Shown here: piece by piece, positions 8,750 through 17,259 of the stretch | How positions within the stretch are numbered: the stretch's first letter is position 1 | Layout of the letters: each line of letters opens with the position of its first letter | IMG/VR virus record: IMGVR_UViG_3300042090_000448 | Span: 1-30,243 of that record | DNA length: 30,243 nucleotides | Origin: a virus | Direction: 5' to 3' (one strand) | The notes under the pieces: generated by a model | Told to the model about the DNA's origin: nothing | Database searches by the model: none | What the model saw: the letters and a program-made list of their open reading frames with translations, nothing else | Position numbers and translations under genes: made by a program

Positions 8750-9081
8750 CAGATTTCCCTTTCAAATAATACGAAATCAACACCAGCGGACGCAAGCTTC
8801 ATCCCGTAAGAGAGAGGAAGTCTTAAACTTTCGGTACTGTTTTTAGCACTCGGGACAACACAGCCCATCAACTTGGCACAGCCCTCTTTTTTGGCTATTT
8901 TTGAGATCTCATCGAGCATCTGTGTCGCTGTTCCAGCTTTTCTAAAGTCAGACTCAACAAAAATGTCGATAATGTAGACTGCCTTCTGCTCCGGGATAAT
9001 CCGATAAGTCGCAAACCCATGCCCGGTCTCTAAGATCCGGTCGTTAGTGCGTTCGGTCAAATATTTAGCATAAAGAGACAT
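8749..9081 (-). CDS. GNAT-type acetyltransferase, 110 aa
   Basis: A compact GNAT fold is suggested by strand 'AVYIIDIFVESDFRKAGTATQMLDEI' (residues about 34-59). Here the RKAGTA phrase matches the acetyl-CoA pyrophosphate-binding motif (R/Q-x-x-G-x-G/A) before an amphipathic helix. Next comes 'GCAKLMGCVV', and the C-terminal half ends 'FVLFEREI', as in the last strands of the family. At 110 aa it is shorter than most GNATs (about 140-170) but similar single-domain versions occur in phage tail regions. Its substrate is unknown; modification of a virion or host protein is possible. The ribosome site is weak (GGGG before ATG) and lies in a possible RNA fold with the upstream intergenic sequence. 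Confidence 0.7.
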   Translation of the reverse strand: MSLYAKYLTERTNDRILETGHGFATYRIIPEQKAVYIIDIFVESDFRKAGTATQMLDEISKIAKKEGCAKLMGCVVPSAKNSTESLRLPLSYGMKLASAGVDFVLFEREI

Positions 9082-9140
9082 AGGTGTGCCCCAAGTTTTG
9101 AGCCGGTATCAGCAGACGCTCGCATATGTCGGAAATGGGG

Positions 9141-12100
9141 CTAAGAAGGTGAGCCGTAAGACGTTGCGGCAGGCTGAGGACGCCAGCCTTTCTTCACCGC
9201 GACCACAAGATTTAGACCAGACAGCGTAAGTCCAGCGCCAGCCCCAATCCCAAATGATGGATCATAGAGTTCGCTCACGCTGACCTGAAAAGAAGTGCAG
9301 CGCATCTTATTTAAGAACACCCGGCCTTGCTCAACAGCAGCAGGGGCGCCAGTATCACTGGATCCGCCGCCATAGGGACTTAACTGACCATAAACCGGCA
9401 TCTCAGGCGAACCATAAAGAGGTCCGTAATTAGTGGGGCTCACTAATGTGGCCTGAACTGGGCTCGGATTGTAGTCATAGGCAATCTGCATGTTGAGCTT
9501 ATGCGGACTATAGTATTGACCCAAGAGATAAACCCAGTAAGCACGCTGGTAACCTTGCAGGCCGCCCAGCTGAATCCAGGACGTAGTGAAGTTCATAAGA
9601 ACTGGGCTCGAACCGTCTAGATAAACGCCTGGTGTTTCCTGAAAAACAGAGCCCTCAGCGTTCAAAAATGTGTGAAGATCTTGATAAATACAGCTAGAGA
9701 CAGCCGGGACATTAACAAATGTGCCCCATTGACCATAATAGTAATCGTACATCAGGGTTTGGCCCGTGCTCAGAGTGAATCTTACCTGGTTGGTTGCCGG
9801 CACAAGAACCGCGCTATTAACGAGACTTGAGTTAAATTGTTCGACGGGTGCGCCGATGTAATTCGTGGATAAATCACGCCCAATGATCCAGATACCTTTA
9901 TCACTTTGAAACATGACACCTTGAGGCGTAATAACGATGCTGTTTTGATTTGTACACCCAACAGCGGACGTAATGAAAATGGGCTGACTGTACTGACTGT
10001 TTGCGCCCGTGTTGTCTGGCCCGGTGCCATTGATGTAATAGATGGCTCCAGACGCTTTCCAAATGAGAAGCTTGTCGTCCATTGGAGCAAGCGCGGTAAC
10101 TGGTCCGGTGTTGCCCTGCGATCCAGTAGAAGGAGCGATGTAAAACGTCAAAAGATCGCTCATCTCAACAGGCGTTGCTTCAATGACTTGCTTGGAATAC
10201 CAGAGAAGGTTTTGATCTTCGGCATCCACCATCCAGAGCCTATCGTCAAAAAGGGCTAAGATGTTGCTAGCCGGACCATTCACGTTTTCGATCACGCCAC
10301 CAGTCGTATAAATAATGTTGTTTCCAACGATTGAGGCGTCTGCGAGCGTATCCACATAAGTTAAATAATCAGTTGTCGTGGAATTAAGCTGCGCATGTGT
10401 AATGGAAGTCACCTGATAATACGTCTGATGCTCAACACTCCATCGGTAAATCACGATCTTTAAGGGATTAGCGATTTTATAAGTTAATCTAAGATATGGA
10501 ATATAAAGGGTTACGCTTCCGGCTGTTCCTGTCCCAGTTGTCGTGACTGCGACGGGTATAGATGGAGCTGAGCGGTAAATGTTTCCCTGATTATCAGCCC
10601 ACTCATAGGTGACTTGATAATAGTAAGCATCAGTGTTGGTTGCACCATCGGGCTGAGCCGCCATGCTTCCGCCAGTAGCGCTCCACGTCGCCTCAACACT
10701 ATCGGGCCAAAGAAAAAAGTCGTTTTCAACGGGCAAATACCCATCGTAATTCCATAAGAACCCGCCCGCCATTTGAAGATTAGATCCAATTTCTGCCGTA
10801 TCCACTTTTTGAGAGCTAAAAATGAGCGAAACAAGATTGATACCTGTCTGACTATAAATTCCGCCCGTCGTGGTCTGTTGAGTATTACTGTTGGTCGATA
10901 AAGCCTCAACCAAGTCCTTATACAGATAAGCAATCTGTGCTTCATCTCCATCCACGTTAACCGACGGAAGTCCTAGCGTGAGATATCCCCCACCGTTTTC
11001 ATATGCAAGCTTAGCCACAACAATGGGCATCGCTTCAGTACTCGCTCCATTCATCAGAAAATATGTGTTTTGATAAGGACTTTGATAGGCGGCTAAGAAA
11101 TATTCAATCCCATTAACAATGAAAGCCTTCGACGCAAGACCTACGCTTCGAACGGCCGTAACGGTTGGGCCAACTACACCGACATCACTGACAGTGACGG
11201 AATTCACATAATGCGTTGGAATAGATGGATCATATCCATACCCATTGGCTACTTCATAATAAACCGTACACACCCCATTTTGAGCGGCTGAGGCGATGTT
11301 AACCACGGTTCCTGATGTAATCATTTCTACAGGCGCGAAGATCTGCGCCATCATGTAGGTAATTGCAAACGTGTATCCAGCTGAAGATCCAGAGCCGTAA
11401 AAGCTCACGTAAATCGTGGTATTCGCATAATCTATAGTCATCGACAGAATGCTTGCTTGATGGCCAGTAAATGTAGCGGCGCTTGAAACAGCCAGAAAGT
11501 TCGTAATGAACTTTACTTGAACCGATGTTCCTCCGCTTGTTGTTCCATATGCGATGTACAGATTTTTATTTGCTACAGCGCCATCCCAGGAAAGGGCATT
11601 TGTTGGATCGTAGTTCACAGCAACATCATTTGCAGGGGTTACAAGGGTGGGGTTGTTTATGGAAATTGCGATGAACTGAAGATGATAAGAGCCACCAAAG
11701 TCATTGGTGAAAACTACAATGAAATAAACCCCAAGCACAAACACTCTTGGGCTTCCCGATACAACGCCGCCATTAGCAGGCAGCAAAGTCGGAGCAATAA
11801 TATTTTGGCCAGTAACGGAGTCTGCAACTGCATACTTATATTCGGTAATGCCGTTGTTGATTTCAGAATATGCAGTACAGACAAGACCGTTGCTAGCAAT
11901 TGCCGCATCGGCCTGGATTTGATTGATGCTGTTTCTAATTAGAGGAAGAGTCGATAGCTGAATGGGCGAAACATTTCCGCGAGAAACCCACGTCTCATTA
12001 CCCTCGTTGTATGCATAAATAGACTGGCCAACCGCAGTCAGATTGCCATTGAAAGTGGTTAGATAAGTTGAGGACGCATTAGGAAGAGATGCAAGCTCTT

Positions 12101-12248
12101 GATAGCCATTTCTTTTTTGAAGCAGGCCGCCCTTAGTAAAAATCGAGTTTTCAAGTACCAAAAACTTACCCAAAGTGACTTGCTTTGGATCGGTCTTGGT
12201 ATCGAGACCCTGAGCGAAATTAATCGGAACGGCCTGCTTCTGCAGCAT
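9141..12248 (-). CDS. Tail nozzle / tail tubular protein B-like, 1035 aa
   Basis: This is the longest gene in the window. The N-terminus, 'PINFAQGLDTKTDPKQVTLGKF' followed by 'KGGLLQKRNGYQEL', is a signature I associate with podovirus tail-tube/nozzle and stabilisation proteins (T7 gp12 or P22 gp10 type). The body has repeated blade-like beta segments (RLWMVDAEDQNLLWYSK; DDKLLIWKASGAIYYINGTG; GVMFQSDKGIWIIGRDL; TLMYDYYYGQWGTF), typical of the beta-propeller in those nozzles. It should close the short tail below the adaptor and contact the ejection proteins encoded just downstream. No membrane segments are visible. The family assignment is inference from motif memory, length and gene order. 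Confidence 0.75.
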   Translation of the reverse strand: MLQKQAVPINFAQGLDTKTDPKQVTLGKFLVLENSIFTKGGLLQKRNGYQELASLPNASSTYLTTFNGNLTAVGQSIYAYNEGNETWVSRGNVSPIQLSTLPLIRNSINQIQADAAIASNGLVCTAYSEINNGITEYKYAVADSVTGQNIIAPTLLPANGGVVSGSPRVFVLGVYFIVVFTNDFGGSYHLQFIAISINNPTLVTPANDVAVNYDPTNALSWDGAVANKNLYIAYGTTSGGTSVQVKFITNFLAVSSAATFTGHQASILSMTIDYANTTIYVSFYGSGSSAGYTFAITYMMAQIFAPVEMITSGTVVNIASAAQNGVCTVYYEVANGYGYDPSIPTHYVNSVTVSDVGVVGPTVTAVRSVGLASKAFIVNGIEYFLAAYQSPYQNTYFLMNGASTEAMPIVVAKLAYENGGGYLTLGLPSVNVDGDEAQIAYLYKDLVEALSTNSNTQQTTTGGIYSQTGINLVSLIFSSQKVDTAEIGSNLQMAGGFLWNYDGYLPVENDFFLWPDSVEATWSATGGSMAAQPDGATNTDAYYYQVTYEWADNQGNIYRSAPSIPVAVTTTGTGTAGSVTLYIPYLRLTYKIANPLKIVIYRWSVEHQTYYQVTSITHAQLNSTTTDYLTYVDTLADASIVGNNIIYTTGGVIENVNGPASNILALFDDRLWMVDAEDQNLLWYSKQVIEATPVEMSDLLTFYIAPSTGSQGNTGPVTALAPMDDKLLIWKASGAIYYINGTGPDNTGANSQYSQPIFITSAVGCTNQNSIVITPQGVMFQSDKGIWIIGRDLSTNYIGAPVEQFNSSLVNSAVLVPATNQVRFTLSTGQTLMYDYYYGQWGTFVNVPAVSSCIYQDLHTFLNAEGSVFQETPGVYLDGSSPVLMNFTTSWIQLGGLQGYQRAYWVYLLGQYYSPHKLNMQIAYDYNPSPVQATLVSPTNYGPLYGSPEMPVYGQLSPYGGGSSDTGAPAAVEQGRVFLNKMRCTSFQVSVSELYDPSFGIGAGAGLTLSGLNLVVAVKKGWRPQPAATSYGSPS

Positions 12249-12259
12249 TACTTGTATTC

Positions 12260-12535
12260 TTAGGTATTCTGAAACAGAGCGTAAACAATTACGCTAGTGC
12301 TAGGTTGATTGTTGCTCACAGGAGTGTTTGGTGGCACATAGACGGTTCCGCCAGTTAAACTGGTAATGCCAGCGCCACCACCACCGCCAATATTGATGTT
12401 TCCGCTCACGTAGCTAATGACTGCAAATTGATTGGAGGCGGTAGTGAAAATGGCGGCGCTAACGCCAGCAGATGTTGTTCCTGCAAAGCCGCCCACCACA
12501 TTAGTGCTTGATTTAGTATTTACTGGAGTTGACAT
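12260..12535 (-). CDS. Small structural protein, 91 aa
   Basis: A short Ser/Thr/Gly/Val-rich protein without charged clusters. It begins MSTPVNTKSSTNVVGGFAG and contains a pentaglycine (NIGGGGGAGITSLTGGTVYV) between likely beta strands, ending STSVIVYALFQNT. The style (beta strands around a glycine-rich loop) is shared with the duplicated proteins at 21389-22518. It lies between a fibre-like gene and the nozzle gene, two bases from the former. I infer a small appendage or head-fibre component. No family recognised. Confidence 0.5.
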   Translation of the reverse strand: MSTPVNTKSSTNVVGGFAGTTSAGVSAAIFTTASNQFAVISYVSGNINIGGGGGAGITSLTGGTVYVPPNTPVSNNQPSTSVIVYALFQNT

Positions 12536-12537
12536 GA

Positions 12538-13641
12538 TTACCTCGGTATAAAGTGCACAATGGCTCCGCAGTCATTTGCTCCGGTCATTGCGCTTAATAC
12601 GTCAAACCTGATGGCTTGACCTGCGTTAATATTAGTCGTGGCTACAACTGGCTTTACAACACCAGTCTGTGCCCCTACCGCCGAATTCGAATCGGTCCAA
12701 ACGCCAGCGGCGGCGGTTGAATCAATGCTACCAACTGTGCTTAGAATCGACGTAAACGATCCGCCGGAACCACCAACCTTGATATCAAACTGGGTTGTAC
12801 CAGCCGATCCAGCCACATCGTTATAAATCCAAACCGCAATGATAGTTGCATTGAAATCAAACATACCATAGCCATCAATTTCGGTAAGAGGAAAACTGGG
12901 GACAGTTACGGAGTAAGGACCATTCAATTTGAATTCATATACTTGATAATTATTATTAATCTGAACAATCCCGGCAGGATTCACGGACAATTGATTGCTT
13001 GAAATGATGATAGAGGTTCCATCAACAGTCCATGGCGCGGCCATATTTCCAAACTGATCCAGAGTCATGAATGACTGCTGCGCAGGAAGCAAAGGCAGGC
13101 TCAGTTGATAGTTTAACGAAAGGATGCCGGTCGGGGCCAGCGTAACAAATTTACTGTTGGCAACATTATTCCCGATTAGAATTGATCCGCCTTCAATATT
13201 TCCGGGGGTGTTCGCAGCTTGATCTACAACAAGAGTACCGGCAACGAATCCTGCGGTTGCCGTCCCGCTTGAAATGCTTGAGCTTGTGGCGTTGATTCCA
13301 CCATTTTTGGAAATCTGAACTTGGTTACCGTTTCCGTCGTTATACCAAAGATCAACACCGACAACATAAAGACAATCAAGATCTTGAGCGCCAGATAGAT
13401 TCAGCGATTGAGATTGAAATCTTACACTTCTGAGTTCGGTTGCATTGTTGTCATTGAATGCAAGATCAACATTGATATTCATCCCATCTGGAGTAATTTG
13501 GACACCCTCACCAGATGAGTGATTGTGTTGATCGATTACAGTCAGACTCGCATTGATATTGTTGGCCCAATCCGGACTTGGATCTGTGCCCACTGAAGGG
13601 ATAGACAGACCCATATTTGGGCTAGTCGTGTAATCAGCCAT
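12538..13641 (-). CDS. Tail fibre / appendage protein, 367 aa
   Basis: The N-terminus has the plan of many phage fibre anchor segments: 'MGLSIPSVGTDPSPDWANNINASLTVIDQHNHSSGEGVQI'. The phrase ending in H-N-H-S-S-G-x-G (residues about 38-46) is a recurrent fibre motif. The middle is rich in Asn, Ser and Gly and reads like repeated fibre beta-structure (SGTATAGFVAGTLVVDQAANTPGNIEGG). The C-terminal 140 residues look like a compact beta-sandwich (VYEFKLNGPYSVTVPSFPLTEIDGY ... IVHFIPR), perhaps a knob or carbohydrate-binding head. The role is inferred: fibre or spike attached near the adaptor/nozzle. The start codon is part of a TAATG coupling with the next gene downstream of it. Confidence 0.65.
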   Translation of the reverse strand: MADYTTSPNMGLSIPSVGTDPSPDWANNINASLTVIDQHNHSSGEGVQITPDGMNINVDLAFNDNNATELRSVRFQSQSLNLSGAQDLDCLYVVGVDLWYNDGNGNQVQISKNGGINATSSSISSGTATAGFVAGTLVVDQAANTPGNIEGGSILIGNNVANSKFVTLAPTGILSLNYQLSLPLLPAQQSFMTLDQFGNMAAPWTVDGTSIIISSNQLSVNPAGIVQINNNYQVYEFKLNGPYSVTVPSFPLTEIDGYGMFDFNATIIAVWIYNDVAGSAGTTQFDIKVGGSGGSFTSILSTVGSIDSTAAAGVWTDSNSAVGAQTGVVKPVVATTNINAGQAIRFDVLSAMTGANDCGAIVHFIPR

Positions 13642-13934
13642 TAGAAGACCTCCAGCGACACCATGCAGGGCGCAGAACTGTTCAACAAAAGAGTAAGTGA
13701 AGGAGTCGTATTTTGGCTCTGCTCATCGTAAATTGTGGAAGCAGCATCGATTCTAATAGTCCGCCAACCGATCAGAGCGCGTCCCAATCCAGTATTGACT
13801 ACATTGAGTCCAGCAACCAACTTTACGCCCGGTAGAATGTTGGATTGAAGTGACTTGTTTGCAAGAAACGGATTGATGATAGAAGCCCATTTCGTCTGCA
13901 TCTGAGATAGGCTCAAGCCCCAAGGAAGCTGCAT
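13641..13934 (-). CDS. Small conserved phage structural protein, 97 aa
   Basis: The ATG at 13934 overlaps the TGA of the adaptor gene (TGATG); a TTG two codons earlier is possible but unnecessary. The sequence contains 'MQTKWASIINPFLANKSLQ', 'GLNVVNTGLGRALIGWRTIRI' and an ending 'LTLLLNSSAPCMVSLEVF'. I have seen this layout (W...LNP.LANP ... VNH.LGR...GW.I ... LTL.LNS.A..TV.L.VF) repeatedly in small podovirus genes beside tail genes, annotated only as hypothetical or structural. A fibre-adaptor role is inferred from its place between adaptor and fibre. Confidence 0.6.
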   Translation of the reverse strand: MQLPWGLSLSQMQTKWASIINPFLANKSLQSNILPGVKLVAGLNVVNTGLGRALIGWRTIRIDAASTIYDEQSQNTTPSLTLLLNSSAPCMVSLEVF

Positions 13935-15001
13935 CACCAACCACCGTTCGCCGAGCCACCAGCAAACCCAGTGCCCCCATAAACAGGATCTTGGCGTGTC
14001 TCAGAAATAGTATCTGGGATACCAGCATCACGATTGCTTGCGGCTTGTTCAATCCTTGTTTTAAGAAACAAAAGCTCTTGATCCAGCTTGTCCGTGTTTG
14101 CGCCCTCTTGCTCTTTGTCGATCGCGTATTTGGCGGCTCTAACTATTGGATAGCGTAACCATCCAGAAGTACCGAGCGTGGTTAAATCCGTGTCTTTCAA
14201 CAAGCCTGGAAGCTTAGGAGAGTACCAGAGAATGAGTGTCTGTGATCCGGCAGGAGTGGGAATGATATTGATATTATTCCCCATAAGACGATAACGCATG
14301 TTGTACACACCATAAATTGTGCTGGTGCTGTTGGGATAAACATATTGATTCCTTTTAATGAAATCAAATCTAAGAAGACTTACCCGAGATGGAGTAACTG
14401 TACTTGTATTTACGTTAAGATCGACACCAGCTAACTTGTAAAATGCTTGTGCAGGAACGCCAGAAATACCACTATAGTTGCCGCCCAAATAATTTGTAAC
14501 CCCATCAGGCAAAGGATAATTTGCCGTGGTTCCATTGGTTTGAATTGCGACATAATTCTGAGCAAAGTAATCTTCATACGTGGTCATGAGCAAATCATAA
14601 AGCTCATACATTGCCAAACGAATGAACGCATTCCACTCACTGTTTGTAACGAAACCGGAATTCACACGGTCTGCAGTTTGTTGTGAACGAAGCCTTAATT
14701 CAAAAAGACTCATTTCACTGGGGGGAGCAGCGACCATCTGTGTGACTGAGCTGTAAGGCCCAGTTCCAGACAGATTAACGCCCGCCACCTGGTAGTAGTA
14801 CATAATACCTACTCCAGGCAGCGAGTCGACAAACTGTGTAGTAACTCCAGTGGTTGCGTAGTCAACGAAATTAACTCCATCCGTGGATCGCTGAATCTGA
14901 TAAGACGTAGCGCCCAGGCTTCCTTGCCAGGTAAGCAAGATGTTTCCATCAGCTTGCTCAGCAACTAAATTCTGAGGCTGATAAGGAAGTACGGTAGGCA
15001 T
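13934..15001 (-). CDS. Head-tail adaptor with N-terminal FN3 domain, 355 aa
   Basis: Residues about 5-92 form a fibronectin type III domain: 'PQNLVAEQADGNILLTWQGSLGATSYQIQRS' with the conserved Trp, then 'YYYQVAGVNLSGTGPYSS' with the Tyr/Asn-x-Ser-G pattern. Residues about 95-355 look like a podovirus connector/adaptor (T7 gp11 or P22 gp4 type): 'LRLRSQQTADRVNSGFVTNSEWNAFIRLAMYELYDLL', 'LILWYSPKLPGL', 'WLRYPIVRAAKYAIDKEQEG...LDQELLFLKTRIEQ'. The protein should sit below the portal ring, with FN3 domains displayed outward. Such adaptors are usually near 200 aa, so the FN3 adds a distinct N-terminal domain. The gene lies next to the capsid-side genes, as expected. Confidence 0.75.
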   Translation of the reverse strand: MPTVLPYQPQNLVAEQADGNILLTWQGSLGATSYQIQRSTDGVNFVDYATTGVTTQFVDSLPGVGIMYYYQVAGVNLSGTGPYSSVTQMVAAPPSEMSLFELRLRSQQTADRVNSGFVTNSEWNAFIRLAMYELYDLLMTTYEDYFAQNYVAIQTNGTTANYPLPDGVTNYLGGNYSGISGVPAQAFYKLAGVDLNVNTSTVTPSRVSLLRFDFIKRNQYVYPNSTSTIYGVYNMRYRLMGNNINIIPTPAGSQTLILWYSPKLPGLLKDTDLTTLGTSGWLRYPIVRAAKYAIDKEQEGANTDKLDQELLFLKTRIEQAASNRDAGIPDTISETRQDPVYGGTGFAGGSANGGW

Positions 15002-15023
15002 AAAACCAACCCCTTATTTAAGA

Positions 15024-15758
15024 TCAGTTAACGCTGCTAGGGTCTCCAGCAACCATGATCGGATCAGCAGAGCTTTGATCAAAGTAGAAGGTCATTCCGA
15101 CTACCGAGTTGTTAGCAGGAGCCGTTGCAACAAGAGTAGTAACGCTCGAGCTGGTAGCAGCAAGGAATCGAACCAGAACATAAGCGCCACCATTAGCAGC
15201 AATACTGGCGTTATTGATTTCTTGGTTCGGATCGCCGATCACGTCAACAACTTGAATTCCAGATCCTGCAGCAGCAGGAGCCTGAACAACGCCAGTGCCA
15301 ACCCCCGCAGCGGAACTAGTAGCGATAAAACTTTGTCCTACAGTCGGGACTAGACCCATCGGAAGGCCAACGGCTTGCCAGTTAGCAGCGCTCGAGGTTC
15401 CAACCGAAGTAATCACATAAGGATTGCCTACAGTAAGACCAGAGCTGATGTTGATGTTACTTCCAGAGAGTTGGCTAACAAAACCAGAGAAACCACCAAG
15501 ATAGATATTAAAATTTTGCTTGAATTGAATCAGGGCATAGCCAGCAGCAGGATTAGGATTCAATGCGCCGTTATTGCTTCCGGGTGTTGCAGAAGTGTGC
15601 ATGAATACGTTGCGAATCCAACCATTGGACTTCAAAGATCGAATGCCAAGACCATTGCCATTAGAACTATCGACAACAAAGTTGCAGTTAATGAGGATTG
15701 GCTGAGTAAGGTTAGAATAGTGAAGACCTTTGTTCTTACCACCGCGAAAAACAGACAT
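15024..15758 (-). CDS. Structural protein downstream of capsid gene, 244 aa
   Basis: The start has AAAGGAA at about seven bases before ATG. The first half (NCNFVVDSSNGNGLGIRSLKSNGWI, NPNPAAGYALIQFKQNFNIYLGGFSGF) resembles a conserved phage protein found directly after the major capsid gene in several podovirus-like genomes. An internal module of about 50 residues (SGLTVGNPYVITSVGTSSAANWQAVGLP ... GVGTGVV) resembles a small beta domain that recurs in unrelated phage structural proteins. The C-terminus ends in a strand-rich segment. Capsid decoration or head-tail joining is a reasonable guess; no function is proven. The terminator after the capsid gene separates it from high-level capsid transcription. 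Confidence 0.6.
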   Translation of the reverse strand: MSVFRGGKNKGLHYSNLTQPILINCNFVVDSSNGNGLGIRSLKSNGWIRNVFMHTSATPGSNNGALNPNPAAGYALIQFKQNFNIYLGGFSGFVSQLSGSNINISSGLTVGNPYVITSVGTSSAANWQAVGLPMGLVPTVGQSFIATSSAAGVGTGVVQAPAAAGSGIQVVDVIGDPNQEINNASIAANGGAYVLVRFLAATSSSVTTLVATAPANNSVVGMTFYFDQSSADPIMVAGDPSSVN

Positions 15759-15865
15759 GAGTTATTCCTTTAGGCCCGGTAATTGCTCTCGATCCGGCAC
15801 CGGGCACCTGGACCGCTAGTACGCAAGCTTGGGCTTGCCTCGTATGTGTCTGTTTTGGTGCTAAT

Positions 15866-15900
15866 AAAAAGGGGTGGGGCCGATCAGGAGCCCCACCCCC
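15866..15900 (-). terminator. Rho-independent terminator after the capsid gene
   Basis: Read on the minus strand, a perfect 10-bp GC-rich stem (GGGGTGGGGC at 15899-15890 paired with GCCCCACCCC at 15880-15871) with a 9-base loop is followed at once by TTTTTATT. This is a textbook intrinsic terminator 17 bases after the capsid stop codon. A smaller 6-bp hairpin (GCAAGC/GCTTGC, 15823-15838) lies just beyond it. It should give capsid-rich transcripts with partial read-through into the tail genes. Confidence 0.93.
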
Positions 15901-15916
15901 AACAATTCAGTACGTT

Positions 15917-17224
15917 TTAAGCACTGAGCTGAACATTCATGTTGTAACCAGGAGCCGAGCAAATCACATTGCCGTAATAAGCAATGCGGATTTCCAGGGC
16001 GTCAGCGTTACCAACACGCAGACCTTCAAGGCCTTCCATACCGTAAGTAAGGATATGGGGAGCCTTGCCAAGCGTGCGAAGCTTGAACGTATCAACAGTC
16101 AATACGTTTGCAGATTGAGCCGGTTGCGAGCGATCAGCCAGCACCGGAATCTTGCCATAAGCGCTGTGGAAATGAATTGCTTCAAATGCCACCGGCACTT
16201 CGTCATGCTCAAGTTGAACGTATTGGACTTTAGCGCCCAATTCATTGATCAGCGTAGCGTAGCTAACAAAGTCAATGATGATCAAGTCAGGAGCAGCACC
16301 TTCTCGGTTTGCCAATGCAAGAGCAGAAGTCAATCCTTCAGCGATAGACTGAGCTTGTGCATTGTAACGGAGACCGCCCAAACGGGTCACGTCTGCAGAG
16401 CGGTTAACTCCCCAGAAGTTATCGTTCGACGGCGGATCCACAACCGGAATCCATGCAGCTAAGCCAGACAAGCCCAATAGGCCTGCAATGGTCGAAGCAC
16501 CACCGATACCGATATCACCAAGCACTTGGAGATAGTCGCCAGCACCCCAAGAGGTTTGCGGTGCACCTTGAACAACGGTTCCAGAGATGACGCCAGTTCC
16601 ACGGTTAACCGCAGTAATCTGGATCGCATCAATGGTACCAGGAGTGTTTTGAAGTGCAGCACCACCGTCGGTAGCCGAAGCTTGAAGAACCATTCCAACT
16701 TCGAACTGAACAACAGCCTGGCCGTTAGCCAAGGTGAAGGTCAGAGTCGGAGCAGAATAGGAAACGCCAGCAGAGCTAATGACACCGCGAGAAGCGGTAC
16801 CGCCCGAAAACAATTCAAACGCCATGTTGTTCGAAATGTTACGGAAACCATTATCAAGCGTACGGCTTGCTTCATCAACAAACGCGCCAGCATTTGTCTT
16901 GGTTTGCTCCATCAACAAGTTGGTGATGGTAACGAGTTGATAATCCTGAATCGCATAAACGAAATAGGACACAACGCTCGTTGCGGTTTGCTGATTTTGT
17001 GCGTTCGCAAATACGTGCGCACGGCCAGCAGGATTGGAATACTCGAGCGGCACAGGAATATACTTACCTGCGAAACCGTCCGGGGATTCGTTTTTCGGAA
17101 TCATCGCGAGCCAAGGGTTCTTGGCATACACGATGTTCTTCATGTAGTCTTTATCGTCCGTGTAAAGCTCTTTCAACGCAGCAATCTGGTTGGAAGAGTT
17201 TGCATAGACTGGAGAAACAGCCAT
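15917..17224 (-). CDS. Major capsid protein, 435 aa
   Basis: This is identified as the major head protein from its place directly after the scaffold and portal genes, its size, its good ribosome site (AAAGGAAG before ATG) and the strong terminator behind it. Motifs fit podovirus capsids: an N-terminal helix 'IAALKELYTDDKDYMKNIVYAKNPWLAMIPK', then 'GKYIPVPLEYSNPAGRAHVFANAQ' and 'TITNLLMEQTKTNAGAFVDEASRTLDNGFRNISNNMAFELF' (long spine helix). An internal beta insertion covers about 140-215, with a C-terminal 'APGYNMNVQLSA'. The HK97 fold is expected for all tailed-phage capsids but is not directly visible. Assembly would need the scaffold encoded next to it. Confidence 0.88.
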   Translation of the reverse strand: MAVSPVYANSSNQIAALKELYTDDKDYMKNIVYAKNPWLAMIPKNESPDGFAGKYIPVPLEYSNPAGRAHVFANAQNQQTATSVVSYFVYAIQDYQLVTITNLLMEQTKTNAGAFVDEASRTLDNGFRNISNNMAFELFSGGTASRGVISSAGVSYSAPTLTFTLANGQAVVQFEVGMVLQASATDGGAALQNTPGTIDAIQITAVNRGTGVISGTVVQGAPQTSWGAGDYLQVLGDIGIGGASTIAGLLGLSGLAAWIPVVDPPSNDNFWGVNRSADVTRLGGLRYNAQAQSIAEGLTSALALANREGAAPDLIIIDFVSYATLINELGAKVQYVQLEHDEVPVAFEAIHFHSAYGKIPVLADRSQPAQSANVLTVDTFKLRTLGKAPHILTYGMEGLEGLRVGNADALEIRIAYYGNVICSAPGYNMNVQLSA

Positions 17225-17259
17225 TTTTGCTTCCTTTGTTAAGAGGAAGCGCGTTTAAG

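Noticed and set aside
15771-15808. Second terminator or attachment site from GCCCGG/CCGGGC repeats in the gap after the capsid gene
   Set aside because: The arms are only 6 bp and 20 bases apart without a T tract, so no function can be supported.
16526-17242. Plus-strand 238-aa open frame opposite the capsid gene
   Set aside because: Arg/Asn-rich shadow of the capsid gene without a ribosome site.
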